Numbered from the stretch's first letter, positions 41,371-50,774 are shown. The stretch: 64,000 nucleotides of DNA from Hondaea fermentalgiana (GCA_014084085.1 NPFB01000005.1:369940-433939); one strand, 5' to 3'. The notes: a model not told the origin generated them from the sequence alone. Translations and numbers: made by a program.

Positions 41371-42330
41371 GCGCGAGCTTGAGAGTTCGAGAGTCTCGTC
41401 TGGTCTCGTCGAGACCGGCCTCGTGGCAGCCTCGATCTAGCTCGTCTCCCTTCGCCTCCCTCCGGTCGACCCGCTCCGGCGCACGTCAGGGCGCCCGCGC
41501 GCGGGGAAAAACGAGCAGCAGCGGCCGCTGGAACCTAAGCCGTGCTTGCGCTCCCAGTTCGCGCACGCGGCACGCTCGCGGTAATTAATTAGGGAACGAG
41601 CTCGTGCTCGTGTTCGCGCTCGTTGCGCTGGACACGGTCGCGGCTGCCTCGAAGGCGCACATTTGCGCATTCGCACAGCGGGGCTCATTCGCACAGCCTC
41701 GCGCGCTCCCATTCCATTCCATCCCATCCCATCCCGTCGTCCTCGCACTCGCCCCCGATCGAGCCAGCGAAGAAGCACGGCACTCAGCACCGCAACAAAG
41801 AAGCAAGCAAGCGCTCCATCAAAGCGGACTCACCGGTCTCCTCCATCCCCGCCGTGCGACATTCCATCCCGGCGAGCCCTCGCCGTCGCCTTCGCGCTCC
41901 ACGGCCGGCCCCATCAAACGATCGATCGCTCTCTCGCGCCGCCTCCCCACTCACTCACCTAAACCCCGCGCCCTTCCTGCACCCGGCCGCGCCCGCGCCG
42001 ACCGATCGCGCGCGCGTACCTCGCCCGCTTAGGTGAGCGAGCCGGCGTTATCGAGCGCGTGCACAGCCTGCGCGAGCAAGCGAGAGGCGCTGGTACGTAC
42101 TGTCCGTTCCGGCGCGCGTCGCTCGTGCTGGGACCGTATCAGGTGCACGCACGAAGCAAGCAGTGCAAGGACTGCGAGCCCGCACTGCAATCGCGGGGCC
42201 TCGAGGAAGCTGGCTGGCTAGCTGGCGAGCCAGCAGACCAGGAACAGACGAGACAGCCGAGACAGCCCGCGAGGCCTCTGCAGGCAGGGCCGCGCGAGAG
42301 ACCAGGCAGCGGCGCGCGGATCAGAGCGAA

Positions 42331-42390
42331 GCGGAGCGGAGCGGAGCGGAGCGGAGCGGAGCGGAGCAGAACAGAGCAGAGCAGAGCAGG
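42331..42390. repeat. GGAGC/AGCAG pentamer array abutting a start codon
   Basis: GCGGA pentamers (about seven) pass into GAGCAG-type units and end at the base before ATG 42391. The 5' leader of that gene is therefore a purine-rich five-base repeat. Confidence 0.85.
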
Positions 42391-42975
42391 ATGAGCCGCG
42401 CGGCCACGGCAGTGCCGGCGACGGGGATCCCGGCGAGGACGGGCGCGCACAAGCGGCGGAGGTCGCTGACGCTCGAGGTGCGCACGCTCCAGGATAAGCG
42501 GACGCGCTGCGAGCAGGGCATCCTGAAACTCTCGGGCGCGGCGCGCCTCGCGGAGGAACAGTACCAAAAGGTCATTGACGGACACGCGTGCTCGCTCTGC
42601 AAACGCGCAGACCACGCGCCGGAAGCCGCCAAGCTAGCAGAGGGCCGCCTCGAACGCACCCTCGACATGTGCGAAAAAACAGTTAGCAACTACCTCTCGA
42701 AACACCGCTCCTGCATCACCGAGCTTGCAATGCTCACCGGCAAATCACAGCTCGAGAGCACGCGCGACAAGATGCATACCGATGAGTGGTGCTCCTTTGA
42801 ATTCAAAAAGGGCAAGGTCGCCACGCTCCGAGAGCAAAAGGTGCAGAGCCTTAAAGCCCAGTCCTGCGTTGTCTGTGGCTCCAAGCTCACCAACCTCGCC
42901 CACTTTCTCAGCTCGGTCGATCGTCAGGTTTGCGCGCTCGAGTCAGAGCTCCACGTGCACTCGAACGGCCTCTGA
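42391..42975 (+). CDS. Small hypothetical protein with two CxxC motifs
   Basis: The 194-residue protein starts MSRAATAVPATGIPARTG. A basic N terminus leads to a helical segment (LEVRTLQDKRTRCEQGILKL). CSLCKRAD (about residue 68) and CVVCGSKL (about residue 160) bracket a helical middle with two more cysteines, suggesting one zinc or redox site formed by the two pairs. I do not recognise the family. It is accepted as a gene because its composition changes sharply from the preceding repeat-driven sequence to a balanced, helix-rich protein exactly at this ATG. The frame is open further upstream through low-complexity codons that look untranslated. Confidence 0.6.
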   Translation: MSRAATAVPATGIPARTGAHKRRRSLTLEVRTLQDKRTRCEQGILKLSGAARLAEEQYQKVIDGHACSLCKRADHAPEAAKLAEGRLERTLDMCEKTVSNYLSKHRSCITELAMLTGKSQLESTRDKMHTDEWCSFEFKKGKVATLREQKVQSLKAQSCVVCGSKLTNLAHFLSSVDRQVCALESELHVHSNGL

Positions 42976-44033
42976 GCGAGCGCTCTAGTACGACTGACTT
43001 GATACTCTTCAAGCTTTTTTGTATGGGTTCGCGGAATTTTTCAGACCCCTCTCAGCAGTCGGACGCTTGACTCCAGCTGGCTTTAGGAAGCCCGCTCGGG
43101 TCGCACTCGTCTGTCCGTCTGTGAGAAAACCACTTTGTAGACATTTCTGTACACGTAATCAAGATAAACCTCATGTGACATCATTACCAATCAGCAGCAA
43201 ATCATCATCTGGGTACTTGCTTTCACCTCGAAATAAACTTCATGTGACATCAGAGCATCGTTCATGCGCTTTCTACTTGAAACAAACATACATAACACAC
43301 ACCGGGAAAAGAAAAGAAAAGAAAAGAAAAGAAAAGAAAGTGAGAGATTTGTTCGCACAGAGCAGTCAGTATGAGGCAGAAAATAAATTTCTTTTCTTCT
43401 CCCGGTCTTGCTCTTGTTATAGATAACCAATGATTGGTTCACAACAACTTTGCCATGTTTCCCATTTTGCAAATTGGATTTTGGATCCTCACAGACAAAT
43501 AGGCTTGGAGAGCTCATCATGACAATTGGCTGGTGCAGACCAGGCTTCCCTCCCATCGGAGCAGACTTCAACTCGTTATTTCGAAGTCGCTGACAATCTG
43601 TAGCGCCAAATTTATACGAATGTATCACTTTGAAGAGTCGTCAGCATTAAGTTCTCTTTCGAAACAGAATAGAAACTCGTTTCATCGGCGCGCTCGCGTG
43701 TTGCTGATTGGCGCGCCGTATAATCAACAACCAAATTCGGACAATCTCCTTTCTTCGCAGAAGTAGACCAAGATGAGAATGGCCTAAAAAGCTCATATGC
43801 GCGAACAGCAGTTCGTTGGTCCGTGTGCCTACTGATATGAAAAAGCCAATTTTACCCGTCAAACAATCAAAGCACCCAGTTCCATCGCGTCGGTAGCTCA
43901 CATGCGCAAGATATCGCAAACGAGGACATGATGACCCGTTCGCCTCACGATACAGAAACAGAAAACCCATTCCTGCTCAAAAATGTCGAAGAGCATTGCA
44001 CAATACTTTTGGTGGTTTACACAGAACCCACTT
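42976..44033. other. AT-richer convergent intergenic region
   Basis: 1.06 kb between the 3' ends of two convergent genes. It contains a (GAAAA)n run at about 43307-43340 and two 20-base near-identical copies of ATAAACYTCATGTGACATCA (43164-43183 and 43233-43252), which include AATAAA-like sequence. No gene is supportable. Confidence 0.6.
43164..43252 (+). repeat. Two 20-bp direct repeats containing AT-rich, possible 3'-end signal
   Basis: Copies at 43164-43183 and 43233-43252 differ at one base. Each has ATAAAC followed by TCATGTGACATCA. Placed about 200-260 bases past the CxxC gene stop, they could be alternative polyadenylation regions. Confidence 0.7.
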
Positions 44034-44684
44034 TCATGGCGCCGAAAGTTCGCATGCGCCCAGCACGCGTTGCAGCCGCGTCAGAAACGCCCCATCGCCT
44101 CGCGTCTGCTGTCGGTCAGCAAGCTTGCGAAGCGATTTTGCCAAACGGAGTCTCGAACAGCATCGCCGGGTCCAGTACGCATCTACTTCGAGACAGTCCT
44201 CTAAAATGCAGACCGCGAGCTCACTTTGCGGGACAATTTCAACGTGCTTCTTATTCGCGATGTCAGCGTCCACAGCAGCTTCGGCGGCGAGGGCCGCGCC
44301 AAGAGCCGTCATGAGAAAGTCCGTCTCGCGCAGCATACACCGCCTCATGCGCGCGTCCACGCAGACCCAGCGAGCGCATTCCAAAGCGAGCGGGCTAGTG
44401 GCCAGGCCGTGTTCCAGCACGCTCCCAAGCGCCGTGAAGACGGCCATTCTTTGCGCGCCGGGCTCCAAAACCTCTGGCACGACCGCCGCCGCAACACGCA
44501 GGTCTTGCACCGTACGCATCGCGAGCAAACCGCGCAGCAGACGTTCCGCCTCGGCGGCAGCGAACCCTGCCGCAAGGTACGCCGCGTCGGCCTTGGCCAC
44601 GACCTCTTCGCTTGCACCTTCGCCGGCCGAAGACCCGCTTCCTGCGCGGCACAGACCGCGCGCGGCCGTCGCCAGCGGCACCAT
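44034..44684 (-). CDS. Hypothetical alpha-helical protein (start uncertain)
   Basis: From ATG 44684 the product is 216 residues, beginning MVPLATAARGLCRAGSGSS. It is dominated by amphipathic Ala/Leu helices (YLAAGFAAAEAERLLRGLLA, MAVFTALGSVLEHGLATSPL, DFLMTALGAALAAEAAVDA), a pattern like an armadillo/HEAT-type solenoid. The same frame stays open to an ATG at 45146, inside the divergent neighbour. The immediately upstream residues (RAHAVESVLESVPCFAWSAR) also look protein-like, so the true start may be further 5' or follow an intron. No family recognised. It is divergent from the PWWP gene, with a probable shared promoter. Confidence 0.5.
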   Translation of the reverse strand: MVPLATAARGLCRAGSGSSAGEGASEEVVAKADAAYLAAGFAAAEAERLLRGLLAMRTVQDLRVAAAVVPEVLEPGAQRMAVFTALGSVLEHGLATSPLALECARWVCVDARMRRCMLRETDFLMTALGAALAAEAAVDADIANKKHVEIVPQSELAVCILEDCLEVDAYWTRRCCSRLRLAKSLRKLADRQQTRGDGAFLTRLQRVLGACELSAP

Positions 44685-45096
44685 TTTGCCTCGCGCGCTC
44701 CAAGCGAAGCACGGCACGCTTTCCAGCACGCTCTCGACCGCGTGTGCGCGCTTAGACGCGCGAGGCGAGGTCTTCTGTTCGAGTTCTGTGCTTTTACGAA
44801 CGTTGACTCGAACCTCAACTTGCCAGGTCTTTTTGGCCCCTTTTTCGCCCCTTTGGCAAGTGCCTTTGGCAAGGATAAGTGCCTTTGGCAAGCAACCAAG
44901 TGCCTTTGGGCCAAAGCTAAGCAAAACAAAGCCAAGCCAAGCCGAGCCGAGCCGAGCCGAGCTGCCGCGGCCTCGGGCGCGGGGGCGCGCGGCGACGCAG
45001 AGAGGCCCGGCCGCCAGCCTCGGCGGCGCCCGCGCACGCTTTTGCACGCTTTTGCGCACAGCGTGAAATCGTCTGTCCACGGAGGCCGAGGTCATC
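44685..45096. other. Probable bidirectional promoter region with a repeated 16-mer
   Basis: 412 bases between divergent ATGs. AAGTGCCTTTGGCAAG occurs at 44858-44873 and 44877-44892, with a third near-copy from 44898. Each unit has the internal dyad TTGGCAA/TTGCC. A (CCAAG/CCGAG)n run follows at about 44930-44960. Part of this interval may be 5' coding sequence of the minus-strand gene. Confidence 0.5.
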
Positions 45097-46767
45097 ATGA
45101 CGGAGACGCCAGGTGCGCCTGTTGCTGCGCCGAGCAAACCGCCCACGCAAAGCGGCGGGCGCGGAGGCTGGCGCGGGGCTCATGTCCTCACCAAACGTCG
45201 CGCGTTGGAAAAAAGAGTGCTCGACCTTTTCTCCAAACAGCCGCGCGATACGCTAGCCAAGCAGGGCACCGTGCAATGGGCGAGGTTCGAAAAGGACTCC
45301 ATGCGCATCCCCTGCGTTGTTGTACCAGCCACAAGATTGAGGTCCAAGAATCAACTTGTGCTCGCAAAAGAGGCCCTTGCATCGCGAAGACCCACCGTCG
45401 TCGTCTTCTGGCTCGTCTACGGGTCCTTTGGAAAGGTGCGCGTGAGCGAACTCATTCCCTACAGCATCAATGGCCCAGACCCTAATCTTGAAACAACCAC
45501 GCCCGGAGGACCGCCGGGGTCCGCCACGCCGCCACCGGCCGTGCCCTCGGGCGCGACTGCAGCTCCACAAAACGACAACGAGCCCCACGGCGCTCTCTTG
45601 GAAAAAAACCGCGCCTTTCTCGATGTTGCTCGCGCCGAGGCAGATGCCGCGGTCGAAAACCCACTCGCATACGTCGATCGCCTCAACGTGCTCTCAACCT
45701 CTGTAGCCGACGAGTCCGAAGACGCTGTGTCCACACGATCGGGCCGATCTTCCATTGCCACGCGCCGCGTTCTGCCCCCGACTTATGCTGCTCGTCCAGC
45801 CTCTTCGGGGCCCTTGCACGGTGTTGACCCGTTCGAGCCCGATTATGCGGATCGTCTTGGCGCTCATCTTGCACGCCGCCAGCAATTACAACATCATCAG
45901 CACAACAACGCAAGTTGTGACCCGACGGCGCCCGCTGCCGTAAATATTACAGTTCATGGACCTGCTGCTGCGGATGCCCACGCCTTTGAAGACGCGCGTG
46001 ACCTTGCAAATGCACAGGCGTCGCGCCGCGACGTCGACGATCCCGTCGCCAGCGAGGGTGCGAGCGAGAACATTGAAGACAGCAATGGCGCCGAGTCAGA
46101 CGGCTCCACCAGTTCCGGGGACATGAACGACTCCGATGACGATTTTGACGCCGGCGACAGCAGCGAAGACATTGAAGACGAATATCTCCCGGCCGACGTC
46201 GCCGCCGCTGCAAAAAGAAAACAAAAGGCTGCCGCTGTCGCCGCTGCTGCTGCGAAAAAGAAAAAGAAAAAAGAGAAAAAGGACAAAAAGCGAAAGAAAC
46301 ACAAGAAACACAAAAAGGAGAAACATAGCAAACACAAAAAGACTGATAAAGACAAGAAACGCAAGCGAGATCGATCCACGCAGGACGATGCGCAAAACCC
46401 GGACGCGACTGCCTCACCGCCTGCCCCTGGTGAAAAGGCGGCCAAGCGACCGAAACCCGACCCCCAGACCTCTGACGCGATATCGCCGGACGAGGCCTTG
46501 AAACGCCTTGCAAAAACGAAAAAGAAACTCGAAGTTTTTGCAGACCATCCCGAGCTCGCAATCAACGAACAAGCCGTCAACAAGGCTGTCCAGCTTCTCA
46601 AAGACCTCGCCGCATTTCCTATTACGGAGTCGCTCTTGCGCGAATCTGCAATTGGCCCGGCCATCGCCAACCTTCGAAATCACGAGCACTCTCAAGTCAA
46701 ATCCTATGCGCGCGGTCTGCGCAGTGTGTGGAAGGAGACCTTGCTGGCGCAAAGGGAAAGCGCCTGA
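45097..46767 (+). CDS. PWWP-type chromatin protein with C-terminal TFIIS-N/LEDGF-IBD-like domain
   Basis: The 556-residue protein has a PWWP-like domain at about residues 50-130: GTVQWARFEKDSMRIPCVVV corresponds to the PWWP strand region, followed by VVFWLVYGSFGKVRVSELIP. A long disordered middle contains an acidic Asp/Ser block, then an extreme Lys stretch (AKKKKKKEKKDKKRKKHKKH). The C terminus (about 470-550) is a four-helix TFIIS N-terminal-like domain (LEVFADHPELAINEQAVNKA, LLKDLAAFPITESLLRES, then IGPAIANLRNHEHSQVKSYA), as in LEDGF/HRP2 and IWS1 relatives. By family it reads methylated nucleosomes and recruits elongation factors. It is nuclear. It is divergent from the helical unknown. 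Confidence 0.8.
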   Translation: MTETPGAPVAAPSKPPTQSGGRGGWRGAHVLTKRRALEKRVLDLFSKQPRDTLAKQGTVQWARFEKDSMRIPCVVVPATRLRSKNQLVLAKEALASRRPTVVVFWLVYGSFGKVRVSELIPYSINGPDPNLETTTPGGPPGSATPPPAVPSGATAAPQNDNEPHGALLEKNRAFLDVARAEADAAVENPLAYVDRLNVLSTSVADESEDAVSTRSGRSSIATRRVLPPTYAARPASSGPLHGVDPFEPDYADRLGAHLARRQQLQHHQHNNASCDPTAPAAVNITVHGPAAADAHAFEDARDLANAQASRRDVDDPVASEGASENIEDSNGAESDGSTSSGDMNDSDDDFDAGDSSEDIEDEYLPADVAAAAKRKQKAAAVAAAAAKKKKKKEKKDKKRKKHKKHKKEKHSKHKKTDKDKKRKRDRSTQDDAQNPDATASPPAPGEKAAKRPKPDPQTSDAISPDEALKRLAKTKKKLEVFADHPELAINEQAVNKAVQLLKDLAAFPITESLLRESAIGPAIANLRNHEHSQVKSYARGLRSVWKETLLAQRESA

Positions 46768-47615
46768 TCGTGGTTTTTCTGCACTCACAAACTCGTAAGA
46801 CTAAAATTTACGCAAACCCAAGACTTCCTCCTCTTCCTCGCGCACCAGTGGTCAGCTAGCGATAGTGTTCTTCTCGTGACTGCCTGGTTGCTCTGTTTCT
46901 TGATTCGTCTTCCTTTTCCCTTGTGAAACTCCACCACCACTGAATCACCGGTGCCGAGTGGTATATAATATCGATAGGCCGTGACTGCCCTTCAACAACA
47001 ACCACAGCAAGTCTCTCGCTCAGCTGCTCGTGCTTATCATCATTATCATCGCGGTAGCCTACGCAGGCCTTGTGAGAAGAGCTTGGGTTACCTGCCGCAG
47101 CGCTGATGTGAGCGCAAGAACAATCCTTGGGACCGAACGAATCCACCGAGAACTGTAAAGTCACGTCAGCGCCGCGTCCCGCACAGCGCTTCTCTGCCGA
47201 CGGCCAGCTGGCAACAGCTGCTGCTGCAGCTTGCTCCTGAGAAAATGTGAGGTCGGGTCGTGAGAAAATCCGAGTCGGATTACCACCACCACCAGCAGCA
47301 GCAGCACCGTCGTCAGCCCCTCCCACCCTCCGATTGTGACACCATGGCAAGTACCAGTCACGCTGCAGCTGTTCAGCTCCAATCGACAGCAAGCCCAAGT
47401 TGTTCTCGGCGCCGCTGCGTCCAAACAGGCAGCCAATCTAGCGCAGTCTAGCGCCGTCTAGGCTTTACGTTGATTGTTCGAGGAAACCGGGGGGCTAGTC
47501 GGAGCGGGGGTCGAGTCTGGCCTTTTGACAAGGCCAGACTGTTGCCAAAACGCAAATCCCGTGCGAGCGGGGCTGGCTTCTTGGCTTGCGCGGCGGGCAG
47601 GGGTGCCCGCGGGCG
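46768..47615. other. Intergenic region with a hairpin before the GT18-like gene
   Basis: 848 bases. A minus-strand frame at 46856-47398 (180 residues) has no recognisable domain and is Ala/Ser/Arg-skewed, so it is not called. CAG/CAC triplets occur near 47283-47310. A perfect 9-bp hairpin lies at 47514-47540. It should contain the promoter and leader of the glycosyltransferase gene. Confidence 0.55.
47514..47540 (+). repeat. Perfect 9-bp inverted repeat in a probable 5' leader
   Basis: AGTCTGGCC, nine-base loop, GGCCAGACT. It lies 76 bases upstream of ATG 47616 and, if transcribed, would form a stable hairpin ahead of the start codon. Confidence 0.85.
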
Positions 47616-49700
47616 ATGATGCGGGTCTTTTCGGTATCCGCGCAGGGCCTCAAGTCGGCCGCGAGAGGAAGGACGGAGAAAGCAGCCCAAACGCAGAGGA
47701 ACAAGAATGCCGCGCTCTTCGCCGTCGCGATGGCGCTCGTCCTGACCGTTCGGATCACGGTGCTCGTCTTTGTCGAAAGCACTCAAGCAACCGCGTTCTG
47801 GGCGATGCGCGACGCGCCGTTGTCCCTGCCGCGAGATGGATGGAGCGCAGAGCACGGCCCGCTCAGAAGGGCAAAAACGGATGCCCCTGCTACTTTTCTT
47901 CATCGTGAAGGCCACCGAAGCGGCCATCCCAATGCTTCTGCCGTCGGGCTTCATGAAGAGCACCGGAAACATTTGGAGGACAAATATCACCACGCACGTG
48001 CCAAAGTTGCCGAAAAGAAAGACATTGCAAACGAGAAAGATGTTTTCGATGGCGTCCAGAGTTTGGCAAATGGCAAAAACTTAAGACATGGTCATGGCAA
48101 AGTGGACTTTCTAGAGTTTCTTGCCAATTTCGAACCACACCCCACCGACACGCCTGATCCTCTGCTCAAGACGGAACCTTTTCGCTCCAATCCCTTTACG
48201 CAAAAACGTGCAGGTGCGTTCGGAAAGGTCCTCGAGGAGGCCATGCAGCTCGTCACCCGGTATTACCAGGCGACGCCAGACAGCAAGGCCTGGAAGGCGC
48301 CATTCGGCTTCGCTTCCATGGACCGGCCGCCTCGTGTCCTCTTTTTTGAAGGTTACTGGTGGCTAATGAAACAGGACGGAAGAAAAGGTCAGACACTCGG
48401 TGATATTACCATTTGGGTGGACTACTATCTCGCCATGGAGAAACTCGGCGTTGAAATTGTCGGATTTCCCATGCATCAAGGCAAGTATCCGAAAACAAGG
48501 AGCGAGCAAAAGGCTTACTTTGAGTCCTTTGATATGATTCTGTGTGACTTTTTATCAGTGGACTTCTTCAAGAAAAAGTTTTTCAATAAAACGGTTGGCT
48601 TCGGCACTTTCGAGGACTACAAGGAATTCGTGCTACCTCGAATGTACATTCAAGATAGTTTCGGAACCGAGCCGCACTATGATGATCCCAACTGTAAGGA
48701 TGGACCACTCATTTACTGGGGCGCGAACCTCACTTCCATGGATCGTTACCTGTCGATGATCCGTGGCTATCACGAGAGCAATACGTTTGTAGGCAATGCT
48801 GCTGTCGTAACAGGCCATCGCCACCTCGACTTACTGCTCTCTGGCCATCTGCCTTCGCGCCTCGACTTCGTCAGGCGACTGGAGCACACCAGGAGCGGCC
48901 GCATGCTGCTCGAGGCGAGTGTCACTGGCGCTCCCCGCATCGTAGAAAAGAATGCAGCGGCCAGAGAGGAAAACCGCATTGTGCGTCATTGGCTCGAACG
49001 CGGGACTCGCGGCGTTCTAACCACCGTTTCTCAACCCCAGCCCCAGCCTCAACCCCAGCCAGGTCGCCGACCTCGCAGATGGAAAGCGTTGCTGTGGGGA
49101 AAGGCTTGGAAAAAAGAACCCCACATGATTGGCCTTTACTCTCGCCAAGCGAGAATCTTGGCTGACAACATGCCTGTAATCGCCACCGTCATCGATTACC
49201 CCCGCGGACCTCTTCGTCACATTCACCCTAATATTGAGAACCGGGGTCCTCAGTCGTTTGGAGACATGCAAAACCTCTTCGATGAAGTCGCCATTGTCGT
49301 AAACTTTGGCGTATACAGTGCTCTCGGCCACGTCGCCACGGAGGCACTCTCGCATGGAGCCATGCTCTGGATGGGCGATGTTCCCATTAACTTTGAAGGC
49401 GACAAACCAATTCGAAAGACCTACACAAGTACCCATCCTCATTTTGAGGCGGACCCGGGCCCTCCCATGGTACAAAAACTCAATCTCGGCGATCGTGCAG
49501 AGGTGGTGCGTCGCTTGGATCGCTTCAAGGCCTACTTCGACTCCAATCGGTGCGATAATGTCGAGGATCGGGAGGAGTGCCAGCTTTTCAAGTTTCATCA
49601 AAAGCATGGAACTCCCATCCCAGACTTTACTGTACCATCTCTCCTTGTGCGGATCAACGACCTTTTGCACAAGGCGGTTCGCGAGAACCGCCGCAACTAA
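47616..49700 (+). CDS. GT18 (MGAT5)-like Golgi glycosyltransferase
   Basis: The 694-residue protein starts MMRVFSVSAQGLKSAARG; the ATG at 47619 is an equivalent choice. A basic N terminus leads to a single hydrophobic span at about 33-53 (NAALFAVAMALVLTVRITVL), typical of a type II Golgi enzyme. A stem of about 130 residues follows. The catalytic part includes LGDITIWVDYYLAMEKLGVE, YWGANLTSMDRYL, and a C-terminal block FGVYSALGHVATEALSHGAM then KTYTSTHPHFEADPGPPMVQ. The last block resembles the end of MGAT5 enzymes (P-T-SQHPY-E-GRPHVW), which add beta-1,6-GlcNAc to N-glycans. A Gln-Pro repeat (SQPQPQPQPQPG) sits mid-domain. The family call rests on motif memory and is moderate; substrate unknown. 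Confidence 0.6.
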   Translation: MMRVFSVSAQGLKSAARGRTEKAAQTQRNKNAALFAVAMALVLTVRITVLVFVESTQATAFWAMRDAPLSLPRDGWSAEHGPLRRAKTDAPATFLHREGHRSGHPNASAVGLHEEHRKHLEDKYHHARAKVAEKKDIANEKDVFDGVQSLANGKNLRHGHGKVDFLEFLANFEPHPTDTPDPLLKTEPFRSNPFTQKRAGAFGKVLEEAMQLVTRYYQATPDSKAWKAPFGFASMDRPPRVLFFEGYWWLMKQDGRKGQTLGDITIWVDYYLAMEKLGVEIVGFPMHQGKYPKTRSEQKAYFESFDMILCDFLSVDFFKKKFFNKTVGFGTFEDYKEFVLPRMYIQDSFGTEPHYDDPNCKDGPLIYWGANLTSMDRYLSMIRGYHESNTFVGNAAVVTGHRHLDLLLSGHLPSRLDFVRRLEHTRSGRMLLEASVTGAPRIVEKNAAAREENRIVRHWLERGTRGVLTTVSQPQPQPQPQPGRRPRRWKALLWGKAWKKEPHMIGLYSRQARILADNMPVIATVIDYPRGPLRHIHPNIENRGPQSFGDMQNLFDEVAIVVNFGVYSALGHVATEALSHGAMLWMGDVPINFEGDKPIRKTYTSTHPHFEADPGPPMVQKLNLGDRAEVVRRLDRFKAYFDSNRCDNVEDREECQLFKFHQKHGTPIPDFTVPSLLVRINDLLHKAVRENRRN

Positions 49701-50774
49701 CCTGATGTCACAACAGCTTTACAGACTCCTGAAAACTTTGTAGCGATCGATAAACCAACAGATAGAAGTATGTATTCCCTCTCGTTTCTTGACCAGTATG
49801 ATTTTTTCTCTTGACGGCGAGCACGCCCGCCGGCTCGATCAATTCGTTCTGGACGCGTCGGTTCACCCGCGGCCTCTCTCTTCTGCAGTTTGTTTTTCCG
49901 TGTCAACTTTCATCTCATCGCACTCCATCGTGGCGACTCCACCATCCACCCCTCCATTCCACCCACACGACACGTCATCAAGGCCGTCCACAAGACCGCT
50001 TCTTCGCCTCTCCCAAGCCACCCCCGGGGCGGGCGGACCCTCCTGGACCATTCGCGCTCTTTTGCGTGCGAGTGTGAAGTGAAAGTCACAGCTAGCAGTA
50101 AATCCCGGTCTCCCAGGAGCCTACGCTCTACTAACAATGTAACCTAACCCAAACCAAGGCCAGCTGCGTGTGCGATTAACATGTACGTAAGAGGTATAAT
50201 AGGGAAGGAAGAAGGCCGGGTTAGCCAGCCGAGGCAGGCATGGTGGTCGGCTCCGGGCGGGAGCGCTCCCGGTCGCCGCCATCTTCGCCGTCGTCATCGT
50301 GGTCCTGGAGGGCGAGAGCGCCGCGAGCGGGCGATGAAATGGACAAGCCCGCGTTCGCAGACAGCGGGTCCTGGCCGGTCGGTTGGAGCCTGCTGCCTTG
50401 CGCGCGGCACGGCAGGCAGCCTGGGAGAGGGCGCCGAGCACGTGTAGAGGCCTGACTAACCGCTGCTACTGCCAGCAAGCAAGCAAGCCAGCCAGCGAGC
50501 AAGCAGGGAATAGTCTGTAGTAAGCAGATCGAGCAGGCGAGAGAGGCGGCGGAGTCCATCCGGTCGCGGCATCGCCCGATCGACGATCGATCGATCGATC
50601 GCGCGGCGCTCGCTGGGACCGCGGCGGCGGAGCGGCTGACCGCGCGGGCGNNNNNNNNNNNNNNNNNNNNNNNNNNNNNNNNNNNNNNNNNNNNNNNNNN
50701 NNNNNNNNNNNNNNNNNNNNNNNNNNNNNNNNNNNNNNNNNNNNNNNNNNGGCGGGCCGGGCGGCGCACGCTAG
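49701..50774. other. Intergenic region containing an assembly gap
   Basis: About 1.07 kb, of which 100 bases are N. No open frame looks real. The flank of the gap is GC-rich with a GATCGATC run at about 50575-50600, typical of sequence that fails to assemble. The TTL-like promoter presumably lies here, partly unsequenced. Confidence 0.6.
50651..50750. other. Assembly gap (100 N)
   Basis: Exactly 100 N bases, the conventional size for a gap of unknown length between contigs. Distances and linkage across it rest on scaffolding, and the true interval may be larger. Confidence 0.99.

Larger units (their letters stand above)
35918..42390. other. 6.5 kb gene desert, very GC-rich from about 36.6 kb, dense microsatellites
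   Basis: No open frame here resembles a protein family. From about 36.6 kb composition becomes strongly GC- and CpG-rich, so stop codons are rare and long overlapping frames (for example about 39000-40500) are open on both strands at once. Their Arg/Ala/Pro/Ser-rich products track the repeats. Repeats seen: (GA)n 36062-36090, GAATGC hexamers about 39619-39653, GGAA about 40077-40100, GGCA about 40121-40141, CAGCT/CAGCG about 40561-40607, CAGA about 41341-41370. A long 5' UTR, ncRNA or repetitive regulatory region cannot be excluded. Confidence 0.6.

Noticed and set aside
46856..47398. A 180-residue minus-strand frame in the spacer before the GT18-like gene
   Set aside because: No domain, skewed composition and triplet-repeat content. 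It could be real but cannot be supported.
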